The notes under the pieces are model-generated. The model did not search any database, was not told the origin of the DNA, and was given only the letters and a program-made list of their open reading frames with translations. Shown here piece by piece: positions 58,224-64,000 of a stretch of 64,000 nt of DNA (positions within the stretch are counted from its first letter, which is position 1; each line of letters opens with the position of its first letter). This DNA comes from a bacterium (GTDB lineage Bacteria; Auribacterota; Auribacteria; Auribacterales; Auribacteraceae): positions 181,361 to 245,360 of the forward strand of contig JAHDNF010000005.1 of the NCBI GenBank assembly GCA_018435605.1, given 5' to 3'. Position numbers and translations under genes: made by a program.

Positions 58224-58250
58224 GAACGCGCCTGCGGCGTTAATTTTTCA
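58224..58250 (+). terminator. Weak terminator-like hairpin
   Basis: AACGC and GCGTT pair around a GC-rich loop and a short T run follows. The same AACGCGCCTGCGG word occurs after mnmA at 27763-27776. The stem is only five base pairs, so termination is doubtful. Confidence 0.4.
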
Positions 58251-58335
58251 ATATTTGTAACATACTATTTGATAAATAGATATATAATTGTAGTCTGCGT
58301 ATTGAAAAATATTTTGATAAAAAATAAATTTTCGC

Positions 58336-58363
58336 TAAAGTATGCTCAAGCTCCTGCCGATAG
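58336..58363 (+). promoter_or_regulatory. Sigma-28-like promoter for the flagellin array
   Basis: TAAA at 58336-58339 and GCCGATAG at 58356-58363 match the FliA/sigma-28 consensus (TAAA and GCCGATAA) with a 16-bp spacer, one longer than usual. Transcription would start near 58370 and leave a leader of about 310 nt before the first flagellin gene. Confidence 0.65.
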
Positions 58364-58371
58364 TTTTCTTT

Positions 58372-58387
58372 GGAACGGGAAAGTTCC
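58372..58387 (+). promoter_or_regulatory. GGA-loop hairpin 1 in the first flagellin leader
   Basis: GGAAC pairs with GTTCC around the loop GGGAAA. The hairpin lies just after the predicted sigma-28 start site. Hairpins that present GGA in the loop are the classical CsrA/RsmA target. Confidence 0.45.
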
Positions 58388-58396
58388 GGTCATTAA

Positions 58397-58414
58397 TTCA
58401 ACAAGGATGTTGAA
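58397..58414 (+). promoter_or_regulatory. GGA-loop hairpin 2 in the first flagellin leader
   Basis: TTCAACA and TGTTGAA form a perfect 7-bp stem with the loop AGGA. The core ACAAGGATGT matches the last ten positions of the published CsrA SELEX consensus RUACARGGAUGU. Confidence 0.65.
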
Positions 58415-58439
58415 CACACTAAATCAAGGAGGATTGAAA

Positions 58440-58493
58440 ATGGAAAGAGCACATCTGATAGTATTCTGTACCTTTTCGCGAAAAAGTCGGTAA
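58440..58493 (+). CDS. 17-codon mini-ORF in the flagellin leader
   Basis: ATG to TAA encodes MERAHLIVFCTFSRKSR. AAGGAGGAT sits just upstream, as strong as the ribosome sites of the flagellins. The block from 58400 to 58442 resembles the block from 58640 to 58683 before the first flagellin, so the leader looks duplicated, and this mini-ORF took the place of a flagellin start. It may be a leader peptide, a remnant, or untranslated. Confidence 0.35.
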   Translation: MERAHLIVFCTFSRKSR

Positions 58494-58634
58494 GGCTACA
58501 GTATAACTGTGTCATTATCATTGTATTGTAATTATTAATTGTATAACGCAAGAATATTAAAAAGACACGTATAATGTGTCGAGTCATACCGGCGGCCACG
58601 TAGCCATGAAAACCGTCAAGCCGGTATAACTAAC

Positions 58635-58654
58635 GGTAAACAAGGATGTTTGCC
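58635..58654 (+). promoter_or_regulatory. GGA-loop hairpin 3, next to the first flagellin ribosome site
   Basis: GGTAAACA pairs with TGTTTGCC (eight pairs, one G-T wobble) around the loop AGGA. It lies 27 bases before the flagellin start and just upstream of AAGGAGGAT. AAACAAGGATGT matches 11 of 12 positions of the CsrA SELEX consensus. Confidence 0.65.
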
Positions 58655-58680
58655 ATACGATATCAAGGAGGATAGTCTAA

Positions 58681-59492
58681 TGGGAGATTTAGCACGCATC
58701 AACACTAATGTGTCTGCATTGAGATCGTTTCAGACACTTAGCAACATAAATACACGTCTTACCAAAGCGCAGGAACGCATATCTACCGGTAAAACGGTAA
58801 ACCGCGCATCTGATAGTCCGTCGGATTATTATATAACCCGTATGTTGCAAAAAGATATTAATGCGGTACAGCGTAATAACAAAAATATAGAGCGCGGTAT
58901 CAATTTTCTGCAAACCAATGACAGCCGGTTAGCTCAGGTCGCCAATATTCTTATGGAAATGAGCGATATGGCTAATCAGGCAAATTCCATAGCGGTTACA
59001 TCCGCCGAGAAAGAAGCCATTCAACAAGACCTGACTCAGCTATCTCAGGAGATACTTAATATTTTACAAAGCGGCGTATCTGCGAAGTTATACACCGGTT
59101 TTACGCTGGGTGGATTGCATAACGCAAAACTGACCGGCAACCTTACTATCAATCCGTTGGCTACTCTTACTATAGACGGGGTTAACATCAGCGTTACCGG
59201 TAACGATCTCGATAGAATTCAACAGTCCATTAACAACATCGATAACGCTCTTAATGTGATTTTGCGCGATGAAGAGCGGCTCGGTTCTTTTATCAAACGA
59301 CTGCAAACCGAGTATGAACTTCATGAAGTCGAGCGGGTAAACCTGAGAGCGTCATTAAGTTCAATTCAAGATGCGGATTTAGCTGAAGAACAAATGGAAT
59401 TGACCAAACTCAGCATACTGCAACAGGCGGCACTAGCTATGTTGACACAGGCCAACTCTGCGCCTAACGCTGTAATGTCGTTATTTCAGTAA
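58681..59492 (+). CDS. fliC: Flagellin 1
   Basis: 270 residues with only the conserved D0/D1 ends and no variable D2/D3 insert. The N-terminus reads MGDLARINTNVSALRSFQTL. The common ADDAAGLAI motif is replaced by RASDSPSDYYI. The C-terminus ends DLAEEQMELTKLSILQQAALAML followed by QANSAPNAVMSLFQ. It polymerises into the flagellar filament. It belongs to the ERISTGK subgroup, together with flagellin 2. The start is fixed by AAGGAGGAT and by alignment of all copies at MGDLAR. Confidence 0.95.
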
Positions 59493-59614
59493 GATAAACT
59501 GAGAAACGGCAAAGCACGGACAGGATGCGTGTGTCTAAATAGAGACTTAATTAACGTATCAACAATATATTTACGGTAATAACATTGTGTTTGCCGTATA
59601 AAAAACAACCAAGT

Positions 59615-59630
59615 AGGGCATGGAGGCCCT
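59615..59630 (+). promoter_or_regulatory. GGA-loop hairpin in the flagellin 2 leader
   Basis: AGGGC pairs with GCCCT around the loop ATGGAG, 32 bases before the flagellin 2 start. The stem sequence is unrelated to the other leader hairpins but the loop again exposes GGA. Confidence 0.5.
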
Positions 59631-59661
59631 GAGAACGCCCGCAATCAAGGAGGATTTTATC

Positions 59662-60474
59662 ATGGGAGATCTCGCAAGAATAAACACAAACGTATCGGCT
59701 TTACGCGCATTTCAGACATTAAGCAATCTAAATTCGCGTATCACCAAATCGCAGGAGCGAATATCAACAGGCAAACTGGTGAACCGCGCTTCTGACAGCC
59801 CGTCCGATTATTATATCACCCGTAAACTCGAGACCGATATAAACGCGGTAAAACGTAAAAACAAAAACATAGAACGCGGAATCAACTTTTTGCAAACCAA
59901 TGACAGCCGCTTAGCTCAGGTAGCGAGCATCCTTATGGAAATGAGCGATCTGGCAAATCAGGCGAACTCTATAGCAGTAACTTCTGCGGAAAAAGAGGCC
60001 ATACAACAAGATCTTACGCAGTTGTCTGAGGAAATAGTGAATATTCTGCAAAGCGGCGTTTCTGCGAAACTGTATACCGGATTCACCATTGCTGGATTAC
60101 AGAATGTCAGCCTGACCGGCAACCTGACCATCAATCCGCTTTCAACCCTTAATATAAATGGAACAAATATAAGCGTCACAGGAAACAATTTAGATGTTAT
60201 TCAACAGTCTATCAGCAACATAGACAGGGCTCTCGACGTAATTTTACGCGACGAGGAAAGGTTGGGATCGTACATAAAACGCCTTCAGACTGAATTCGAT
60301 TTTCATGAGGTTGAAGCAGTGAACCTGCGCGCTTCATTGAGTTCGATACAGGATGCCGATCTGGCTGAAGAGCAAATGGAACTGACCAAACTCAATATAC
60401 TGCAACAGGCGGCGTTAGCTATGTTGACACAGGCCAATTCCGCGCCTAATTCGGTTATGGCATTGTTTCAATAA
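59662..60474 (+). CDS. fliC: Flagellin 2
   Basis: 270 residues. Close to flagellin 1 throughout, with the same RASDSPSDYYI motif and the ERISTGK subgroup signature. It ends NSAPNSVMALFQ. AAGGAGGAT precedes the ATG at 59662; an upstream in-frame ATG would add 14 residues not shared with the other copies. The 169-bp gap from flagellin 1 has no clear terminator, so the two may be on one transcript. Confidence 0.95.
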   Translation: MGDLARINTNVSALRAFQTLSNLNSRITKSQERISTGKLVNRASDSPSDYYITRKLETDINAVKRKNKNIERGINFLQTNDSRLAQVASILMEMSDLANQANSIAVTSAEKEAIQQDLTQLSEEIVNILQSGVSAKLYTGFTIAGLQNVSLTGNLTINPLSTLNINGTNISVTGNNLDVIQQSISNIDRALDVILRDEERLGSYIKRLQTEFDFHEVEAVNLRASLSSIQDADLAEEQMELTKLNILQQAALAMLTQANSAPNSVMALFQ

Positions 60475-60554
60475 TACATAACCTGATCGGCGTTAATTAA
60501 ATAGAAGTTAAAAGGAACATTACGGATGTTTTGTGAACGAATGTGCACGGACTT

Positions 60555-60570
60555 TGAGCACGGAGGCTCA
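60555..60570 (+). promoter_or_regulatory. GGA-loop hairpin before the divergent flagellin-like gene
   Basis: TGAGC pairs with GCTCA around the loop ACGGAG. An alternative fold, GTGC with GCAC at 60543-60562, would also expose GGA. It lies 31 bases before the start of the divergent gene. Confidence 0.5.
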
Positions 60571-60601
60571 TCAACCAAAAACAATCAGGGAGGATTGTAT
60601 A

Positions 60602-61339
60602 ATGAAAAACTTGACTAAAGTGGTCGCCCGAATTGATGAAGCTCAGGCATTGCAAACACTTACACACATACATAATGCTTTGGTCAATCGGGTGCTGGAT
60701 AGAGATAGCGCAATTGCCCGCATGGAAAAAAGAACGATCGAGTGCGGATTGAAGTATCTGGAACAAAATCCCGGTACATTTCAGGATGTGATCAGGAATC
60801 TGGTGGATATTACAAGGCTGGGCAAAAAGTTGGATTCCGTAGCGGGGCAGAATAAGGAAGCTGAAGAATTGTATCATCGTATTGTAGACAAGGCGCGTGC
60901 TATAGAATCGGTTCTGTCCTTCGCGGTTTCTGCCAGATTGTGCGATGCTTTTACTTTGAGCGGTACAGACAGGGTTGGTGCAAATACAGTGCAGGCGCGA
61001 ACTATAAACGCAGGCGCGACCGGTCTGTTCAATTACGCGGAATCCATACATAAATTGACAACCCGCATAGACACGGTACTCGATGTGGTTCTTAGCGACG
61101 AGCAATTGCTCAAGGCGTTAATAGAGCAGATGGAATATGAGTCTGACCGCTGTGAGGTTGAAGAAGAAAACTTCAATGCGTCATCCATCTCTGTAAAGGA
61201 TGCTGAAGAGGCGGAAAAAGCGATGCAGGCATTTCTAGTAAGCCTCTTCGGTGATGATAAAGCGACGCCTGAAGGGTTGTTTTATGCCGCGCCACAGGCG
61301 GAGAAGCAGTTTGTCAATAAAAAAGGATGCATCAAATGA
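60602..61339 (+). CDS. Highly divergent flagellin-like protein in the array
   Basis: 245 residues. It aligns end to end with its neighbours but keeps few residues. ALQTLTHIHNALVNRV matches the SFQTLSNINTRLTKAQ region, ECGLKYLEQNPGTFQDVIRNLVDI matches ERGINFLQTNDSRLAQVANILMEM, and SAEEAEKAMQAF-like sequence replaces the conserved LAEEQMELTKL end. The RASDSPSDYYI motif, the NANSAP end and most D0 contacts are lost, and a 25-residue tail is added. Its ribosome site (AGGGAGGAT) and leader hairpin are kept, so expression has been preserved. It may be a minor filament protein, a cap or junction piece, or a regulator. Confidence 0.7.
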   Translation: MKNLTKVVARIDEAQALQTLTHIHNALVNRVLDRDSAIARMEKRTIECGLKYLEQNPGTFQDVIRNLVDITRLGKKLDSVAGQNKEAEELYHRIVDKARAIESVLSFAVSARLCDAFTLSGTDRVGANTVQARTINAGATGLFNYAESIHKLTTRIDTVLDVVLSDEQLLKALIEQMEYESDRCEVEEENFNASSISVKDAEEAEKAMQAFLVSLFGDDKATPEGLFYAAPQAEKQFVNKKGCIK

Positions 61340-61478
61340 TCGATAAAACATTGCAAATTACTGCAATATAAATATTTGTGATATGTATGACGGCTTTGTG
61401 AACAAGATAAAGTATCTTAATAAGTTTATTGCAAATACAAAAGGCAAGACCGACAACAAAACTCAGGAGGAATAAACC
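61340..61478 (+). other. Leader of flagellin 4, without a GGA-loop hairpin
   Basis: ATTGCA and TGCAAT form a hairpin with the loop AATTAC at ~61359-61376. Unlike the other flagellin leaders, no loop exposes GGA; the only GGA words are in the ribosome site. TCGATAA near 61340 is a weak sigma-28-like -10. Confidence 0.45.
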
Positions 61479-62288
61479 ATGGGTGATTTAGCGAGAATCA
61501 ACACAAACGTAGCGGCAATGCGTGCGTTTCAGACTTTAACAGACATCAACACAAGAATCGTTAAAACACAAGAACACATCTCTACTGGTAAAGTAGTAAA
61601 CCGCGCGTCGGACAGTCCGTCGGATTACTACATATCACGTACACTTGAGCGAAGCATCAATTCGGTCAAACGCCAGAACGACAACATAGAACGAGGTATA
61701 AATTTTCTCCAGACCAACGACAGCCGGCTTGGACAGGTAGCCAATATCCTTATAGAGATGAGCGATCTGGCAAATCAGGCAAACTCTATAGCAGTAACAT
61801 CCGCTGAGAAACAGGCTATACAGCAGGACCTAGAGCAGTTGAGGATGGAAGTCGAGGCTATTTTGCATAGCGGAGTGTCCTCGAGGCTGTATACAGGGTT
61901 TACTTTGGGTGGACTGCATGGAGTCAGCCTCACAGGCAACCTTACCAGTAACCCGTTGTCTGCGTTGACCATAAACGGAACTCATATAAATGTTACCGGT
62001 TCACAGACAGTTCTCGATAACACGATAAGCAATATAGATAAGGCTCTTGACATAGTTTTACGAGACGAAGAACGGCTAGGTTCGTTCATCAAAAGGCTTG
62101 AAGTTGAATTTGATGTGAATGAAGTGGAAATTGTAAACCTTAAAGCGTCATTGAGCTCTATTGCCGATGCGGATCTGGCTGAAGAACAGATGGAGTTGAC
62201 CAAACTCAACATACTCCAACAGGCGGCGTTGGCTATGCTTGCGCAGTCGAACTCCGCGCCGCAGTCGATAATGATGCTGTTCAATTAA
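61479..62288 (+). CDS. fliC: Flagellin 4
   Basis: 269 residues in the EHISTGK subgroup, with RASDSPSDYYISRTLERS near the N-terminus and the QLRMEVEAILHSGVSSRLYTGFTLGGLHG segment that it shares with flagellin 5. It ends QSNSAPQSIMMLFN. CAGGAGGAA precedes the ATG. Its subgroup differs from flagellins 1 and 2 mainly in the middle segment. Confidence 0.95.
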   Translation: MGDLARINTNVAAMRAFQTLTDINTRIVKTQEHISTGKVVNRASDSPSDYYISRTLERSINSVKRQNDNIERGINFLQTNDSRLGQVANILIEMSDLANQANSIAVTSAEKQAIQQDLEQLRMEVEAILHSGVSSRLYTGFTLGGLHGVSLTGNLTSNPLSALTINGTHINVTGSQTVLDNTISNIDKALDIVLRDEERLGSFIKRLEVEFDVNEVEIVNLKASLSSIADADLAEEQMELTKLNILQQAALAMLAQSNSAPQSIMMLFN

Positions 62289-62414
62289 AAGGCGGTAAAG
62301 ATGAATATCGCTGAAGTATGAGTACTAAGACAAGCTATTAGTAGTGTAAAAACTGTGAAAATGTCCGCCGGTATCGGTATACCGGAATTGGATGAATAAC
62401 AGGGAGCGATCAGA

Positions 62415-62582
62415 ATGAGAATGCGGCAACAGCTTTATGAAAATACGGGTTACGGAACATATACAGGAAAGATGCGGTTTTATAGCCGGTTAGACGGCCT
62501 AACCGTGTCGCATAAGAAACGAACCGATATGGGTATGATGGATTGGTTCGCCTCTATAAACCTGAAGTATGTAATTATGTAA
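62415..62582 (+). CDS. 55-residue hypothetical protein in the flagellin 5 leader
   Basis: ATG to TAA with GGGAGCGAT upstream. The product is basic and Tyr/Met-rich (begins MRMRQQLYENTGYGTY). There is no recognised domain, no signal peptide and no similarity to the flagellins. It could be a small regulatory protein or chance coding in a leader. Confidence 0.3.
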   Translation: MRMRQQLYENTGYGTYTGKMRFYSRLDGLTVSHKKRTDMGMMDWFASINLKYVIM

Positions 62583-62672
62583 CACTTTGCTGTTGAGTAA
62601 TAAATGTAACTAGATCAAAAGCTGGATAAAGATGGAAACTGAAATAATTAGACCAATAAGAAGGGAGTAATT

Positions 62673-62690
62673 ATGAGGTACAGGCGGTAA
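62673..62690 (+). CDS. Five-codon mini-ORF in the flagellin 5 leader
   Basis: AAGGGAG lies six bases before ATG AGG TAC AGG CGG TAA, encoding Met-Arg-Tyr-Arg-Arg. AGG and CGG are often rare Arg codons. If translated it could pause ribosomes upstream of the GGA-loop hairpins. Translation is not shown. Confidence 0.2.
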   Translation: MRYRR

Positions 62691-62724
62691 AGATTGTTTA
62701 ATAGAAAATTGGGATACTGCGTAA

Positions 62725-62741
62725 CGGCGCTCGGAGCGCCG
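62725..62741 (+). promoter_or_regulatory. GGA-loop hairpin 1 in the flagellin 5 leader
   Basis: CGGCGC pairs with GCGCCG around the loop TCGGA. The stem is the most GC-rich of the set. The T and A at the loop edges could also pair. Confidence 0.5.
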
Positions 62742-62753
62742 CGAATACGCAGG

Positions 62754-62771
62754 CCGATCAAGGATGATCGG
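62754..62771 (+). promoter_or_regulatory. GGA-loop hairpin 2 in the flagellin 5 leader
   Basis: CCGATCA and TGATCGG form a perfect 7-bp stem with the loop AGGA, 32 bases before the flagellin 5 start. The loop is the same as in the two best hairpins of the first leader, with an unrelated stem. Confidence 0.65.
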
Positions 62772-62802
62772 TAGATGAACAACATATAACATGGAGGTTG
62801 TA

Positions 62803-63615
62803 ATGGGAGATTTAGCGAGAATCAACACCAATGTGGCGGCATTACGCGCGTTCCAGACGTTATCCGACATCAACACACGTCTGGTGAAAGCACAGGAACA
62901 TATATCGACAGGTAAAGTGGTTAATCGTGCTTCGGACAGTCCGTCGGACTACTTTATAAGTCGTACTATGGAGCGGCAGATAAACGCGGTAAAACGCAAA
63001 AACGATAATATCGAACGAGGCATAAACTTTTTACAAACCAACGACAGCCGTCTTGCTCAGGTAGCGAACATATTGATAGAGATGAGCGACTTGGCGAATC
63101 AGGCGAACTCAATCGCCGTGACGTCGGCGGAAAAGCAGGCTATACAGCAGGATCTGGAGCAACTGCGGTTGGAAGTAGAGGCTATTTTGCAAAGCGGCGT
63201 ATCCTCTAAGCTGTATACAGGGTTTACTTTGGGCGGACTGCACGGAGTCAGTCTAACCGGCAACCTTACGAGAAACTCGCTGAGTACTTTAACCATCAAC
63301 GGTACTAACTTGAATGTAACCGGTTCGCAAACAACTTTGGAGGCCACTATAAGCAATATAGATAAGGCGTTGGACGTGATTTTACGCGACGAAGAGAGGT
63401 TAGGTTCGTTCGTCAAAAGGCTGGAGGTTGAATTCGATGTCAATGAAGTGGAGAGTCTGAACCTGAAGGCGTCGTTGAGTTCGATTCAGGATGCGGATCT
63501 GGCTGAGGAGCAAATGGAATTAACCAAACTCAATATACTGCAACAGGCGGCGTTGGCTATGCTCGCGCAGTCTAACTCTGCCCCGCAGTCGATATTGATG
63601 TTGATAAATTCCTGA
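62803..63615 (+). CDS. fliC: Flagellin 5
   Basis: 270 residues, EHISTGK subgroup, very close to flagellin 4 (QLRLEVEAILQSGVSSKLYTG). It has RASDSPSDYF at the variant motif and ends SAPQSILMLINS, slightly different from the usual LF end. GGAGG precedes the ATG at 62803; an ATG four codons earlier overlaps the ribosome site. Confidence 0.95.
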   Translation: MGDLARINTNVAALRAFQTLSDINTRLVKAQEHISTGKVVNRASDSPSDYFISRTMERQINAVKRKNDNIERGINFLQTNDSRLAQVANILIEMSDLANQANSIAVTSAEKQAIQQDLEQLRLEVEAILQSGVSSKLYTGFTLGGLHGVSLTGNLTRNSLSTLTINGTNLNVTGSQTTLEATISNIDKALDVILRDEERLGSFVKRLEVEFDVNEVESLNLKASLSSIQDADLAEEQMELTKLNILQQAALAMLAQSNSAPQSILMLINS

Positions 63616-63866
63616 TGACAGGAGAAGTGTAACCGGATGACAAGGAAAATTGAATGATACGCTAACTAAATATAATCAGGCAACGGTAGAAATGTAAAAA
63701 ATTGCGGTGGGTAACGTATGTCTACATCGCGGAAAAACAAAAGGAGGTAACACGGTAATAAGTGTGCAGTCATAATTTTTAACCGAAATGTAATCTTTTT
63801 ATGTGTATACGCCGGACACGGACGTTCGGCATTAAAGGATTCACCCCATACAAGGAGGAAAAAATC
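63616..63866 (+). other. Leader of flagellin 6
   Basis: 251 bp with a second strong ribosome-site-like AAGGAGG at 63741-63747 that is not followed by a useful ORF, and the GGA-loop hairpin at 63811-63830. No terminator is seen after flagellin 5. Confidence 0.5.
63811..63830 (+). promoter_or_regulatory. GGA-loop hairpin in the flagellin 6 leader
   Basis: GCCGGAC pairs with GTTCGGC (seven pairs, one G-T wobble) around the loop ACGGAC. It lies 37 bases before the flagellin 6 start, at a distance similar to the hairpins before flagellins 1, 2 and 5. Confidence 0.6.
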
Positions 63867-64000
63867 ATGGGAGATTTAGCACGTGTAAACACTAATGTGG
63901 CGGCATTGCGTTCGTTCCAAACATTGACCAGCATAAATAACCGGCTGGTAAAGGCACAGGAGCATATATCCACAGGTAAAGTGGTAAATAGGGCGTCGGA
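63867..64000 (+). CDS. fliC: Flagellin 6 (cut by the window end)
   Basis: The first 44 residues are present: MGDLARVNTNVAALRSFQTL, then an EHISTGK-subgroup segment up to VVNRAS. AAGGAGGAA precedes the ATG. The array therefore continues past the window. Confidence 0.92.
   Translation, partial: MGDLARVNTNVAALRSFQTLTSINNRLVKAQEHISTGKVVNRAS

Larger units (their letters stand above)
62289..62802 (+). other. Long 514-bp leader of flagellin 5
   Basis: It holds a perfect hairpin CCGGTAT-CGGT-ATACCGG (62368-62385), a 55-codon ORF (62415-62582), a five-codon ORF with a strong ribosome site (62673-62690), and two GGA-loop hairpins (62725-62741 and 62754-62771). It is far longer than the other leaders in the array. 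Confidence 0.6.

Overview
The window probably comes from an uncultivated member of the PVC superphylum, most likely Omnitrophota. The evidence is two giant secreted-type proteins (more than 5,560 and 2,239 residues) that share an N-terminal Tiki/ChaN-like domain, a PEP-CTERM protein plus a TIGR04073-type exosortase-associated protein, Gram-negative outer-membrane proteins (a DUF3034-type protein and a Porin_5-type porin), and a long tandem flagellin array. The taxonomic call is an inference from gene content. I saw no rRNA, tRNA, CRISPR array, transposase or integrase.

Layout. 1-16688 (minus) is one giant gene still open at the window edge. It encodes a signal peptide, a Tiki/ChaN-like domain, seven protein-kinase-fold domains spaced about 600 residues apart (four or five with intact catalytic motifs, two clear pseudokinases), and metallopeptidase-like modules alternating with the kinases. 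The last module keeps a full HExxHxxGxxH zinc motif and is followed by HEAT-like repeats. A stand-alone response regulator lies just upstream on the same strand. 17598-19607 is a membrane protein with C-terminal TPRs. 19883-27764 is a sulfur block: a three-Cys Rrf2 regulator, a promoter with a perfect inverted repeat, a DUF3034-type outer-membrane protein, MetY, cystathionine beta-synthase, cystathionine gamma-lyase/synthase, an HPr protein, a Thi4-like thiazole synthase and MnmA. These cover sulfide assimilation, transsulfuration and sulfur delivery to thiazole and tRNA.

27863-40095 holds the second giant protein (Tiki/ChaN-like domain fused to an ABC-exporter-like half with a degenerate ATPase), a GT-C-like membrane protein, a GT2 glycosyltransferase, a PEP-CTERM protein, and a glycosyltransferase/nucleotidyltransferase-like fusion that overlaps the PEP-CTERM gene tail to tail. 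40693-49588 is a phosphate locus: phoB, phoR, porin, pstS, pstC, pstA, pstB, phoU. 49598-57707 is mostly housekeeping (nitrilase-family hydrolase, L28, SDR, chemoreceptor, phytol/dolichol-kinase-like protein, class II aldolase, radical SAM/B12 protein). 57817-58215 is the TIGR04073-type protein.

58216-64000 is a flagellin array: five flagellins (the last cut by the window end) plus one highly divergent flagellin-like paralogue. A sigma-28-like promoter precedes the first gene. Most leaders carry short hairpins whose stems differ in sequence but whose loops all present GGA, which points to CsrA-type translational control of each flagellin.

The observations most worth following are the giant alternating kinase/metallopeptidase-like protein, the GGA-loop hairpins with stem covariation, and the divergent flagellin-like gene inside the array.
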